From contig CANMTO010000003.1 of assembly GCA_947500755.1 (NCBI GenBank), positions 62,001 to 126,000 on the forward strand: a stretch of 64,000 nt of DNA, read 5' to 3'. Origin of the DNA: Flavobacteriales bacterium (lineage in GTDB: Bacteria; Bacteroidota; Bacteroidia; Flavobacteriales_D; Crocinitomicaceae). The notes beneath the pieces were generated by a model. The model ran no database searches. It saw only the letters and a program-made list of their open reading frames with translations, and was not told the origin of the DNA. Positions 54,082 to 63,149 of the stretch are shown here, one piece after another (the stretch's first letter is position 1; each line of letters opens with the position of its first letter). The translations under genes and the position numbers were made by a program.

Positions 54082-54522
54082 CTAAAAATCTTTCACCGCT
54101 CGAGAACAAAAGTTAGAATTCCCATTGCAATAACAGTTTGAGGTACCTGTTCCAAAGTGTACTGTATAGTTTTGACTTCCATTTTTGGTTGAGGTCCAAT
54201 AATGCCAAGAATGAAAATACCCTAAACTCGCCTTCATGCTATAAACAGCGAGCAACTCGTCCTTCGATGGTAAGCGCCATCCGGCACCACCTTCACTATA
54301 AGAATTAACAATTGAAACTGATTCGTTGTAGTTATTCCCTGTAGATTTGGTGACCTGATCTTCTTTGGCAACAACTACACCGTGTTCACCAGAAGCATCC
54401 AATTTGATTACAATGCCTCCAAAAGCTTCTTGACCGACCTCATAGGTGGGCTGACGATGTTTGTTACATGATAATAAAACAGCTGTTGAAACAGCTAGAC
54501 AAAACATGATGTTTGTTTTCAT
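54082..54522 (-). CDS. DUF1566-like (Lcl) lipoprotein
   Basis: The ATG at 54522 begins a lipoprotein signal (MKTNIMFCLAVSTAVLLSC, lipobox LLSC). The 127-residue mature part holds the Lcl/DUF1566 pattern: GGIVIKLDASGEHGVVVAKED, GAGWRLPSKDELLAVY and YWTSTKNGSQNYTVHFG, ending with a Cys-rich SNCYCNGNSNFCSRAVKDF. Such domains bind collagen in some bacteria; here the role is unknown. It resembles the FISUMP protein at 9955 in fold type only. Confidence 0.72.
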   Translation of the reverse strand: MKTNIMFCLAVSTAVLLSCNKHRQPTYEVGQEAFGGIVIKLDASGEHGVVVAKEDQVTKSTGNNYNESVSIVNSYSEGGAGWRLPSKDELLAVYSMKASLGYFHSWHYWTSTKNGSQNYTVHFGTGTSNCYCNGNSNFCSRAVKDF

Positions 54523-54647
54523 GGCAGTAGATATTAAAAGGTTAAACAAGACATCAGTGGTTCAATTTGCGCGCGGAAGGCTTGTTGCCCGGAATTTCCA
54601 ATCATACCCTGATATTTCGCATAACGGAACGATAATTTTAAGGTTGC

Positions 54648-55919
54648 CTAGACGTTGAAATTTCCATTTGTTCCCCACAGCGCGAGATAACTCCCATCCT
54701 TGTCGTACAACAGGGCTTGTTTCTCCACATTAAATTCACGACCGCCTCGGTTATCATTACCTACACCGGCAATGTAGGCCCAATTTCCCCAATTGGATGC
54801 TACATCATAATCCACTAAACAATACTCAAACCATGCCGCGCCATAACGCCAATCTTGTTGCATTCCAAACACCCAATAGCTCGCTAAGATTTGTCGCATG
54901 CGGTTTGAAACAAAGCCCGTTTCTCTAAGCTCATTCATGCCCGCGTTGATCAATGCTTCGCTCGTTCTTCCTTGCGTCCATGCTTCAAATTTTCGTTCAT
55001 CAAAATGGGTATATCGCGCGTGTTGATCCAGTCCATGGAGTTGAAAATATGCCTTAGGGTATTTCTTGAAACTGAAACGAAAAAAATCACGCCATAACAA
55101 TTCGAAAATCACCCAATAGGTGGAATCGTTCGCAAGAACTTGCTGCTCAAAACGCTTTATTTCACTGTATATGCGCCTTGGTGAAATACAGCCTTGACTT
55201 AACCATGCGGAGAACTTAGTTGAGAAATCCAAGCCTGCAAGTTGATCTCTGGTTTCTTTGTAAGTCTTGACGGCTTGACTTTCCCAAATAAAATAATGCA
55301 GGCGTTGCAGGGCATGGCCTTCACCCCCTTGAAGCCAAGCGGGCTTGGAAGACGAAGTTCGCTCTATGGGAAACTGTTCAAAAGGTGGAACAGCAATACG
55401 CTCTGGAGGGTTGAAGGGAGAACGTACGATAGATTCTTTCTCTGCAAGTTTTCTGAATTTAGTGAATAACAACGGAATATCCCGTACACTAAATGGAAGA
55501 TCGTCTGGGTGAAAAAGGGTGCTAGTAGAATAGGTTTCGAAATCCACGGAGATCTCCAATAAACGCTGTTTTACAAGTAATTGAGTCGATTTCTCCTCAC
55601 TTCCAACCTGCTTTTTTGCATAGACTTTTCGAATACCGAATTGCTTGCAAAGATCCGTCATTAGGTCCTCCGGGGAGCCACTAAGCACCAATAAGGATCC
55701 CCCTATGGCATGCAATTGCTGCTGCAAATTCGCTAATGATTCTTGAATAAATTCCTTTCGTGTATCCCCAATTCGGAGAATCCCAAATTGGGACTTTGTT
55801 TCATGTTCGGCCCAAAAATATACCGGTAGGACTTCCTCATTTTCTTCTATGGCCTTCAATAAGGTTTCATTATCATCGAGCCTTAAATCTTCGGTAAACC
55901 ATACCAATCCTCGTTTCAT
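54648..55919 (-). CDS. DASH-family cryptochrome
   Basis: Cry-DASH proteins bind FAD and a folate antenna and repair cyclobutane dimers in single-stranded DNA. The 423-residue protein has the photolyase N-terminal fold (RGLVWFTEDLRLDDNETL), the FAD region GFVSNRMRQILASYWVFGMQQDWRYGAAWFEYCLVDYDVASNWGNWAYIAGVGND, where NWGNWAYIAGVGND is diagnostic of DASH, and RGGREFNVEKQALLYD. It overlaps the FeS photolyase gene by 4 bp and is the last gene of the four-gene unit. Confidence 0.93.
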   Translation of the reverse strand: MKRGLVWFTEDLRLDDNETLLKAIEENEEVLPVYFWAEHETKSQFGILRIGDTRKEFIQESLANLQQQLHAIGGSLLVLSGSPEDLMTDLCKQFGIRKVYAKKQVGSEEKSTQLLVKQRLLEISVDFETYSTSTLFHPDDLPFSVRDIPLLFTKFRKLAEKESIVRSPFNPPERIAVPPFEQFPIERTSSSKPAWLQGGEGHALQRLHYFIWESQAVKTYKETRDQLAGLDFSTKFSAWLSQGCISPRRIYSEIKRFEQQVLANDSTYWVIFELLWRDFFRFSFKKYPKAYFQLHGLDQHARYTHFDERKFEAWTQGRTSEALINAGMNELRETGFVSNRMRQILASYWVFGMQQDWRYGAAWFEYCLVDYDVASNWGNWAYIAGVGNDNRGGREFNVEKQALLYDKDGSYLALWGTNGNFNV

Positions 55920-57442
55920 AACTGTTCTATGTTTTGTTTAATTTCATGTGCTTTTTCTAAAATTAATTTCTTTTGAGCCTGATCCATTTTATCCCAAACT
56001 TTATACATCATACCTATCCTCGGATTTCGCTCCAGTAAGGAACGGTTTCTATCATAAAAATCCCAATATAAGGTGTTGAACGGACAAGCCTTCTCGCCAA
56101 ATTTTTCTTTGTAATTATAATAACACCCTTGACAATAATTGCTCATTTTTTGAACGTAAGCAGCCGAAGAAACATAAGGTTTTGAACCTACCACTCCTCC
56201 ATCGGCAAATTGACTCATGCCCCGTGTATTGGTAATCTCTACCCATTCAAATGCATCGATATAAATCCCCAAATACCACCGATCTACCTCATCGGGATGT
56301 ACTCCGAGTAAAGACGCAAAATTACCGGTAACCATTAGGCGTTGAATGTGATGCGCATAGGCATGTTCCAACGATTGCTTGATGGAATGTTGCAGGCAAT
56401 TCATTTTTGTTTCACCCGTCCAAAACCATGCGGGTAGCGGTGCTTCATTTCCAAAATAATTTAGTTCGGAGAATTCGGGCATTTTCGCCCAATAGATTCC
56501 ACGCATATATTCGCGCCACCCCAGGATTTGCCGAATAAATCCTTCCACTTGATTTAAGGCATAGCCTGTTGGATTGTTCATATAGGCCTTCTCTACCGCT
56601 TGAATGACTTCCAGGGGACCAATCAACTTGACGTTCAAAGCAAAAGAAATACGCGAATGGTACAGATACCAATGCTGCGTTGTCATGGCATCTTGATAGG
56701 TTCCAAAACATGGAAGTGCTTGTTCTATAAATTCGTGAAGTAAGGTAAGTGCATCGGTTCTAGTAATGGTCCAATGAAATAAGGTGGGATTGATTTCTCC
56801 AATGGTTTGAATTGTTGCGCGTTGAATATCTTCATACACCTCCGTTTGGTCTGTTGTATGTAGTTTCGTAGTAAAAATCACCTCATTGGGCGGGAGTTTT
56901 TTACGGTTATCGTGATCAAAATTCCATTGTCCGCCAAGGGGCTGATCGTTTTCCATTAATACGTGAAATTTCTTTCGCATGTGTCTATAGAAGGTCTCCA
57001 TGAGAAAGGTTTTCTTTCCCATAAACAACACTGAAAGATCTTCCCTCTTCGTTAAAAAATGTTCAGAATCTACGGGTGATAATGGGATATTGGCCTGCTT
57101 AAAATAGGCATCCAGTCGGTATTCATCCGGAAGTTGGTAGTATATTTTTTGCGGATTAAGTTCCTGGTTCAATCCCGTCAAATTTTTAATAAAATCGTGA
57201 TGATTATTGGGGTCGTTGATTTTGAAATAACGCACATGGTGCCCGTTAGCTCTCAACTGCGCAGCAAATGATCGCATTGCTGCAAAAATGGCTACTACTT
57301 TTTGGATGTGATGCGTAACATATTCCGATTCAGATTTTACTTCCATAAGCACATAGCAAACCGACGAATCCACCGTATTGTACCAGCTGTGATTCATGTT
57401 GAGTTGGTCTCCTAAAATAAGTCGCAGTTCACGCATTTCCAT
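55916..57442 (-). CDS. phrB: FeS-type (6-4) photolyase/cryptochrome
   Basis: The 508-residue protein starts [20 protein letters not shown], the DPRP-domain start of FeS-BCP photolyases. The four cysteines of the 4Fe-4S cluster are Cys349 (KMNCLQHS), Cys437 and Cys440 (CQGC) and Cys453 (KACPFN), spaced as in Agrobacterium PhrB (350, 438, 441, 454 from memory). The enzyme repairs (6-4) photoproducts with FAD and a lumazine-type antenna. Its start overlaps the DUF2256 gene by 14 bp and its end overlaps the DASH gene. Confidence 0.94.
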   Translation of the reverse strand: MEMRELRLILGDQLNMNHSWYNTVDSSVCYVLMEVKSESEYVTHHIQKVVAIFAAMRSFAAQLRANGHHVRYFKINDPNNHHDFIKNLTGLNQELNPQKIYYQLPDEYRLDAYFKQANIPLSPVDSEHFLTKREDLSVLFMGKKTFLMETFYRHMRKKFHVLMENDQPLGGQWNFDHDNRKKLPPNEVIFTTKLHTTDQTEVYEDIQRATIQTIGEINPTLFHWTITRTDALTLLHEFIEQALPCFGTYQDAMTTQHWYLYHSRISFALNVKLIGPLEVIQAVEKAYMNNPTGYALNQVEGFIRQILGWREYMRGIYWAKMPEFSELNYFGNEAPLPAWFWTGETKMNCLQHSIKQSLEHAYAHHIQRLMVTGNFASLLGVHPDEVDRWYLGIYIDAFEWVEITNTRGMSQFADGGVVGSKPYVSSAAYVQKMSNYCQGCYYNYKEKFGEKACPFNTLYWDFYDRNRSLLERNPRIGMMYKVWDKMDQAQKKLILEKAHEIKQNIEQL

Positions 57443-57581
57443 TGGTTTTATTTGTTCTGCATCGATCGCTGCAATAAATCACTTCTTCCCATACACGCTC
57501 CCATTTTTTTCTCCACGAAAAAGGCCGTTTACAAACCGGACAAATTTTCTGCGGAAGATTCGCCTTCTTAACGTTTTTCAT
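57429..57581 (-). CDS. DUF2256 zinc-ribbon miniprotein, 50 aa
   Basis: Between the two photolyase genes the minus strand encodes a 50-residue protein that begins [20 protein letters not shown], then [14 protein letters not shown] and [10 protein letters not shown]. The CPVC ... CSDRC pair (Cys14, Cys17, Cys36, Cys40) can bind zinc, and the LPxKICPVCxRPFxWRKKW string is the DUF2256 signature. This family is known to lie beside photolyase and cryptochrome genes, role unknown. It overlaps the upstream gene by 14 bp and the downstream gene by 14 bp. Confidence 0.9.
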   Translation of the reverse strand: MKNVKKANLPQKICPVCKRPFSWRKKWERVWEEVIYCSDRCRTNKTNGNA

Positions 57582-59028
57582 GTTGAACTCTATTTGGTGA
57601 AACATGCGTGGCCAATACTTTTTTCCCTAGAGTTCTCGCGTTAGGTGACTTTTTTATTCCATACATGATATCAGAAGCATGTTTACGAGAAGTTTCTATG
57701 TCAACAATCGGTAAGGGGTAATCAACGCCTAGGCGACACGCATAAAATACTTGGTCAATTTCGCTCATTTTCCAAGGTTCATGTATCAAGGAGGATGGAA
57801 CATCTTTCAAGGCTGGAATCCATTTCCTTATAAATTCTCCTTCCGGATCATGCGCTTCCGAGTTTTTTATTGGATTATAAATTCTTAAGGTATTTACTCC
57901 GGTTAAGCCCGCTTGCATTTGAATTTGGGGATAATGTATACCTGGTTCATAATCGAGAAACTGGCGCGCCAAGAAATGAAGGTCTCTCCAATCTTGCCAT
58001 AAATTGTAAACAAAAAAAGAAACGACCATGGCCCGCATTCGAAAATTTAGGTAGCCGTTAGCCACCACACTTCGCATGCACGCATCTACCAAGGGAATTC
58101 CAGTCTTTCCTTCTTGCCAAGCGGTAATAAAGACTTCATTTTTTACCTTTCCTAAGTCCTCAAATGCCGCATTTACGGGCAAGAATTCCATCCGACATTC
58201 GGTCTCAAACTTTTGTATGAAATGACAATGCCAATGCAATCTTGAAATGAAATTAGCGAGCGAACGCGCATTCCCGCCGTGATTTTTTGTGCTTAGCGCC
58301 CTTTGATAAACGTATCGCATGGAAAGGTTGCCATAGGCTAAATAAGGAGACAATCGACTACAGGATTTTCTAGCTGCCTCTGGCTTGGAGATGTGTAACG
58401 AGTAGGTCCGATGGCGTGCTTCAAAAAAAGTATCCATATAGCGTTTAGCATTGAATATCCCCCCAGGTTGAAACGTTTTATTTGAAGTTCTAATTCCTTC
58501 AGGCAAAGAGGACTCATTCGGTAAATCCCATGAAACGTCAACAGAGATTAACTGTTCTAGTAGCGGTTCTTCCAATGGAGCGTGCATGAATTTAAGCCAT
58601 TCTTTGTCCCAAGTTTTGCGGTGATTCAATCCTCGAATAATGCCGTTGGTTTGAAATTCATGCCATGGAATTTGCTTTGATTTTAAAAAACCTGCGATAC
58701 GTTTATCGCGACTATATGAAATCCAATTCCCCGTTTCTTGATGGGAAAATACGCCTTGAATCTCATAGTGGGTACTCAGTGTTTCAAACACCAAATCGGC
58801 ACTGCTGTGTGCAATGGTAATGCATTGATTGGGTAATCCTTGTTTTAATTGATTCAAGGACTCATATACAAAGCGCCAATGACGTACATCCGAATCCGCT
58901 GCCTCCATCAATTCAGGTTCAAAAATATACAGCAGAATAATTGGGATACCCTTTTCTATAGCTTGCTTAAGCGGCAAGTGATCACCAAGGCGTAAATCCC
59001 TTTTAAACCATAGAATATTCACTTGCAT
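57568..59028 (-). CDS. Photolyase/cryptochrome-family FAD protein
   Basis: From the ATG at 59028 ([20 protein letters not shown]) the protein has 486 residues with the DNA photolyase N-terminal fold and a C-terminal FAD domain ([62 protein letters not shown]). Where E. coli PhrB has NNGGWQW near the flavin, this protein has HYPQIQM, so it belongs to another branch of the superfamily; whether it repairs CPD lesions or acts as a sensor is open. It is the first gene of the operon and overlaps the DUF2256 gene by 14 bp. Confidence 0.88.
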   Translation of the reverse strand: MQVNILWFKRDLRLGDHLPLKQAIEKGIPIILLYIFEPELMEAADSDVRHWRFVYESLNQLKQGLPNQCITIAHSSADLVFETLSTHYEIQGVFSHQETGNWISYSRDKRIAGFLKSKQIPWHEFQTNGIIRGLNHRKTWDKEWLKFMHAPLEEPLLEQLISVDVSWDLPNESSLPEGIRTSNKTFQPGGIFNAKRYMDTFFEARHRTYSLHISKPEAARKSCSRLSPYLAYGNLSMRYVYQRALSTKNHGGNARSLANFISRLHWHCHFIQKFETECRMEFLPVNAAFEDLGKVKNEVFITAWQEGKTGIPLVDACMRSVVANGYLNFRMRAMVVSFFVYNLWQDWRDLHFLARQFLDYEPGIHYPQIQMQAGLTGVNTLRIYNPIKNSEAHDPEGEFIRKWIPALKDVPSSLIHEPWKMSEIDQVFYACRLGVDYPLPIVDIETSRKHASDIMYGIKKSPNARTLGKKVLATHVSPNRVQHEKR

Positions 59029-59058
59029 AGGAATAAAAACAACCAATCTCGTAAAGTG

Positions 59059-59090
59059 TTGCAAGGAAAGTCAGGGTTTAATTAACTTTG
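59059..59090 (+). promoter_or_regulatory. Promoter: TTG at -33 and TAACTTTG at -7
   Basis: TTG at 59059-59061, a 21-bp spacer and TAACTTTG at 59083-59090 agree with the Bacteroidota consensus TTTG-N19-21-TAnnTTTG. The ATG of the phosphatase gene is 4 bp further on. Confidence 0.65.
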
Positions 59091-59094
59091 TCAC

Positions 59095-60048
59095 ATGTCG
59101 AAACTAACACTTCGTATTTTACTGATCTTCTCCGGTCTTTCCATTTTTGGTTTTTCACAAGAAAAACACATTCAATACAAATCCGAGTATTTTGTGATCT
59201 TGGTTATTGATGGCCCTAGATATACTGAAACCTATGGAGATACCAGTTGTACATACATCCCCAATATATGTAACACATTGATGCCTCAAGGCACCTTCTT
59301 TTCGAACTTTCGGAATAACGGACCAACGTACACCGTACCTGGACACACTGCTTTAATGACAGGGATTTATCAACGGATATCGAATGTGGGGGCAGGTTTG
59401 CCTAAAAACCCATCATTATTTCAATACTACATTAAAGAACGTCACACCCTAAATACAGATGCGCAAATCATCGCCAGTAAAGGAAAATTGAATGTCTTAT
59501 CCAATACAAAAGATCGTACATGGAATAACAAATTTCGTCCGTATTCCTATTGCGGACCTAATGGCAACGGGTTGAGTTATGGTCCTGACCTTGAAACGAT
59601 GGTTAAAGTGAAAGAAACCTTGTCGTCTGCTACCCCGCCGCATTTGATGATGGTTAATTTATTGGGTGTAGATGTAAATGGACACGGTAACGATTGGAAA
59701 AAATACCTGGACAACATCAAGTACACGGATGCCTATACCCTTGAAATCTGGAATGCGATTCAAGCGAATCCTATGCTCAAAGATAAGACCACCTTATTTA
59801 TCACGAACGACCACGGTCGGCATTCGGAAGGGCACAAAAACGGATTTGTTAACCACGGTGATGGGTGTGATGGGTGTCGACATATATCTTTATTGGTGTT
59901 GGGTCCAGATGTTCCTAAGAATCAAGAAATAACCACCGAGGCAGAAATGATTGACATTCCAGTTACGATTGCACAGATGTTACATATTGGATTTCCAACG
60001 GGCAAAGGAAGATTTTTATCGGAGATCTTTAAGAAGAAGAGCGAGTAA
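59095..60048 (+). CDS. Secreted alkaline phosphatase-superfamily protein
   Basis: A signal peptide (MSKLTLRILLIFSGLSIFGF) leads a 317-residue protein with metal-site motifs of the type I phosphodiesterase/nucleotide pyrophosphatase group: VIDGPRYTETYG with the first Asp, GPTYTVPGHTALMTG with the nucleophilic Thr, LLGVDVNGHGNDW with Asp and His, FITNDHGRH with Asp-His, and VNHGDG with the last His. It would hydrolyse phosphomono- or diesters outside the cytoplasm. It is divergent from the photolyase operon. Confidence 0.85.
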   Translation: MSKLTLRILLIFSGLSIFGFSQEKHIQYKSEYFVILVIDGPRYTETYGDTSCTYIPNICNTLMPQGTFFSNFRNNGPTYTVPGHTALMTGIYQRISNVGAGLPKNPSLFQYYIKERHTLNTDAQIIASKGKLNVLSNTKDRTWNNKFRPYSYCGPNGNGLSYGPDLETMVKVKETLSSATPPHLMMVNLLGVDVNGHGNDWKKYLDNIKYTDAYTLEIWNAIQANPMLKDKTTLFITNDHGRHSEGHKNGFVNHGDGCDGCRHISLLVLGPDVPKNQEITTEAEMIDIPVTIAQMLHIGFPTGKGRFLSEIFKKKSE

Positions 60049-60059
60049 TAACGTACGAT

Positions 60060-60722
60060 TTACAATGCTCCATTCTCCACGTATTTTTGATAGAGCCTAC
60101 GGTATGGATTCTTTTTAATGTTATACGGGGTATTTCTTGTTGTACGACGAATAACCTTGTTCATCATCACTTGTTTAATCGAACCTAAGCTGCCATTTTT
60201 CATTGCGATTAGATTCCAAATAGGAACATTTCCAAGCGTGTCTACTAAGGATGATCTCAGTGTAATCGAATTGGTTATTAAAGTAGTTCCTGTGGCCTGT
60301 TGAAAGAAAATAGCTGTTGCTTCTGAAATGGGTTCAAGAATTTGAACATTTGACTCCAATACGGCATCAACCTTGAGTGATTTACATAGTTCTTTCGGAG
60401 AAATTCTACCTTCATTGTATCCGGCAGGGAGGACAATATCATTGGTATAATTAATATCTAACACCTCAACGAAACACTTCCCTTCATTCATGCGGCGTGC
60501 AAAGGAACGAATCAATTGCTCTTGCAATTGACGCTGGGTTTGAAGCGTAAGCTCATTGAACCGGTCATCGCTCATCCAAATTTTGCGCTCAATGGTTGTC
60601 CGAGGCGGCAATATGGCAATGGCGTGGTGCTTTTGAGTAATCTTAATGATGTGCGGAAGGTAATCTACACTAACGCAGGAGGAAAGCACTAGAATAAAAA
60701 GAAATGGGATATAATATTTCAT
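60060..60722 (-). CDS. Lipoprotein of unknown function, 220 aa
   Basis: The N-terminus is a lipoprotein signal (MKYYIPFLFILVLSSCVSVD, lipobox LSSC). The protein has a helical middle (NELTLQTQRQLQEQLIRSFARRM), a strand-rich core and a positively charged tail (KVIRRTTRNTPYNIKKNPYRRLYQKY). This layout resembles curli/GNA1162-type outer-membrane-associated lipoproteins, but the resemblance is weak. It converges with the phosphatase gene 11 bp away. Confidence 0.6.
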   Translation of the reverse strand: MKYYIPFLFILVLSSCVSVDYLPHIIKITQKHHAIAILPPRTTIERKIWMSDDRFNELTLQTQRQLQEQLIRSFARRMNEGKCFVEVLDINYTNDIVLPAGYNEGRISPKELCKSLKVDAVLESNVQILEPISEATAIFFQQATGTTLITNSITLRSSLVDTLGNVPIWNLIAMKNGSLGSIKQVMMNKVIRRTTRNTPYNIKKNPYRRLYQKYVENGAL

Positions 60723-60882
60723 AGTTCAAAGGTATGAAAGATGGGAAAGAAAAGCCAATATAAATGCCCGGTATCAACGAAGTTCCTTGAATTGGGAAAC
60801 CTACTCATTAAAACTAAATTAACACATTATATAGGAATCAAACATCACTAACCTTTGGACTCGTTCATTTAAGCCTATTCAT

Positions 60883-60890
60883 TACCTTTG
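60883..60890 (+). promoter_or_regulatory. -7 promoter box TACCTTTG
   Basis: Exact TAnnTTTG match 16 bp before the gltX ATG; a TTTG 25 bp upstream is a little too far for the usual -33 spacing. Confidence 0.55.
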
Positions 60891-60906
60891 CAAAAAAAAT
60901 AAATCC

Positions 60907-62436
60907 ATGTCAAAACCCGTTCGCGTACGCTTTGCCCCTTCTCCTACTGGACCCTTACATATGGGTGGAGTAAGAACCGCACTCTATAATTACCTCTTTG
61001 CTAAAAAGCACAACGGAACCTTTTTAATTCGTATTGAAGATACGGATCAAACTAGATTTGTGCCTGGTGCGCAAGATTATATTATGGATGCGCTTTCTTG
61101 GTGTGGTATCATGCCGAGCGAAGGTCCTGGACTTGGAGGAGACTTCGGCCCCTACGTCCAATCGGAACGACAAGCCATGTATCGTCCATATGCGGAGGAG
61201 CTGGTAGCAAAAGAACATGCGTATTATGCCTTCGATACCTCGGAAGAATTGGAACAAATGCGTGAGCAGGCCAAACAAATGGGTATGCCCAACTGGCAAT
61301 ACAATAGCGTTACCAGAGCGTCGATGAAAAACGCCTTGACCTTGCCACAAAGCGAAGTTGAACAACGCATAACCAATGGGGACCCCTATGTGATTCGTAT
61401 GAAAATGCCGCGCAACGAAGATGTACGTTTTCATGACCTCATCCGAGGATGGGTAGTTGTTAATACGAATAACTTAGACGACAAGGTATTATTCAAAAGC
61501 GATGGAATGCCAACGTATCACTTAGCGAACATTGTAGATGATTATACCATGAACATATCGCATGTAATTCGTGGTGAGGAGTGGCTACCTTCGGCGCCAC
61601 TGCATGTATTGCTTTATCAAGCGTTTGGTTGGGATGCCCCAGAATTTGCACACCTTCCGCTTTTACTTAGACCCGATGGAAACGGGAAATTGTCTAAACG
61701 AGATGGTGACCGTTTAGGCTTTCCAGTATTTCCAACCAACTGGACCACAGCTGAAGGGGAACTGTATTCAGGATACCGTGAAAAAGGGTACTTACCTGAA
61801 GCATTCATTAATATGTTGGCTTTATTGGGTTGGAATCCAGGTACGCCTCAGGAGATTTTTACATTAGACGAGTTAGTAGAAGCCTTTTCTTTAGAAAGAG
61901 TTTCTAAATCAGGAGCAAAATTCGATCCAGAGAAAACGAAGTGGTTTCAACAAAGTTGGTTGCGCATGCAAGCTGATGCAGACATCGCCAAGGGATTAAA
62001 AGAAACAAACCCTACCCTAAATATTTCTGATTCCGCTTTGGAAACCTTAGTTGGGTTAATGAAAGAACGCGCCACCTTTGCAGAAGATATCTTAACGGAT
62101 GGAGCCTATTTCTTGGCTAATCCAAGCGTATTTGATACAGAAACCATACGTAAAAAATGGAAAGCAGAAACATCTGGATATTTGAATGAATGGATGGATC
62201 GTTTAACAGGAATTTCTGAGTTTAGCTCGGCGAATATCGAAACTGCTTTCAAGGGATACTTGGAAGAGAAAGGCTTGGGTATTGGCGCTGTATTGCTCCC
62301 TTATCGCTTATCCGTTACAGGTGTGGGCGCTGGTCCGGGAATGTTTGATGTGAGCGCGTTTCTTGGGAAAGCGGAAGTATTAAACCGCATGAAAGAAAAT
62401 CTACCTAAAATTGCCGCCATTCTAAATGAAGCATAA
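60907..62436 (+). CDS. gltX: Glutamate--tRNA ligase
   Basis: GltX charges tRNA-Glu. The 509-residue class I synthetase has the HIGH-type motif RFAPSPTGPLHMGGVRTALYNYLFA (residues 8-32) and the KMSKS-type motif KLSKRDGD (261-268). RIEDTDQTR and VIRGEEWL are further family motifs. The C-terminal anticodon domain is complete. It overlaps folB by 11 bp. A TACCTTTG box precedes it by 16 bp. Confidence 0.97.
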   Translation: MSKPVRVRFAPSPTGPLHMGGVRTALYNYLFAKKHNGTFLIRIEDTDQTRFVPGAQDYIMDALSWCGIMPSEGPGLGGDFGPYVQSERQAMYRPYAEELVAKEHAYYAFDTSEELEQMREQAKQMGMPNWQYNSVTRASMKNALTLPQSEVEQRITNGDPYVIRMKMPRNEDVRFHDLIRGWVVVNTNNLDDKVLFKSDGMPTYHLANIVDDYTMNISHVIRGEEWLPSAPLHVLLYQAFGWDAPEFAHLPLLLRPDGNGKLSKRDGDRLGFPVFPTNWTTAEGELYSGYREKGYLPEAFINMLALLGWNPGTPQEIFTLDELVEAFSLERVSKSGAKFDPEKTKWFQQSWLRMQADADIAKGLKETNPTLNISDSALETLVGLMKERATFAEDILTDGAYFLANPSVFDTETIRKKWKAETSGYLNEWMDRLTGISEFSSANIETAFKGYLEEKGLGIGAVLLPYRLSVTGVGAGPGMFDVSAFLGKAEVLNRMKENLPKIAAILNEA

Positions 62437-62779
62437 AATTCACGTTCGGGGCATTCGCTGTTATTCTTTTCATGGTTGCATGGAGGAAGAAGCGCGTATT
62501 GGTGGACATTATGTGGTAGATGTAACGATTGACACCGACTTTTCAAAGGCCGCAGCCAGCGACGAATTAATCGATACGGTAGATTATTGCGCGGTCCAAA
62601 ACATTGTAGCAGAAGAAATGGCCATTCGGTCGAAGTTAATTGAGCATGTGGGACAACGAATTGTTTCGAGAATAAAAAAAGAACTGCAGGGAATCTTAGG
62701 CCTTCGTGTTGAAATTCACAAGCTATCTCCGCCTATTGATGGGGATACAAAGGAAGTTTCGATAGTCATTGAAGGATAA
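62426..62779 (+). CDS. folB: Dihydroneopterin aldolase
   Basis: FolB converts dihydroneopterin to hydroxymethyl-dihydropterin in folate synthesis. The 117-residue protein shows IHVRGIRCYSFHGCMEEEARIGGHYVVDVTI (residues 5-35), with the substrate Tyr/His/Glu cluster, DTVDYCAVQNIV near residue 50-60, EHVGQRI near 74 and the C-terminal HKLSPPI with the catalytic Lys. The start overlaps gltX by 11 bp, so it is translationally coupled. Confidence 0.93.
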   Translation: MKHKIHVRGIRCYSFHGCMEEEARIGGHYVVDVTIDTDFSKAAASDELIDTVDYCAVQNIVAEEMAIRSKLIEHVGQRIVSRIKKELQGILGLRVEIHKLSPPIDGDTKEVSIVIEG

Positions 62780-62804
62780 CTGAGATAATAAAAAGACTTG
62801 AGTC

Positions 62805-63053
62805 GTGGGAACTTACTATGTCAAAAAAAAGTCTCCTAAATTACTTGCCTTACATTGCGACACATGGACTGCGGTAGGTTTATGGACGAAACCTGGCGCG
62901 CCTTTTTTCTGCCTTGAACCGTGGTGGGGATGGGCGGATGCACTGGATTCAAGCGGTAACATAAAAGAAAAAGAAGGCATAATGTCGCTTGCACCAGGAA
63001 AATATTCAACACACCAATTTTCCATCGAATTGCACGAATTAAAAAAAAATTAA
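62805..63053 (+). pseudogene. C-terminal fragment of an aldose 1-epimerase-like gene
   Basis: The 82 codons from the GTG at 62805 encode LALHCDTWTAVGLWTKPGAP, then FFCLEPWWGWADALD and KEGIMSLAPGKYSTHQFSIELHEL, which is the end of aldose 1-epimerase (LacX/YeaD-like) proteins of about 280-300 residues. A TGA lies just upstream in frame, and the catalytic His and most of the beta-sandwich are missing. So it is most likely a truncated remnant, although expression as a short protein cannot be ruled out. It follows folB by 25 bp. Confidence 0.7.
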
Positions 63054-63149
63054 TAAATAAGAAATACTGACTTAATTAAAATTTGTATATTTATAAACAG
63101 CGTTTGCCGAAAAGCTTTTAGAGTAGGCACTAATTTTACCTAATTTACT

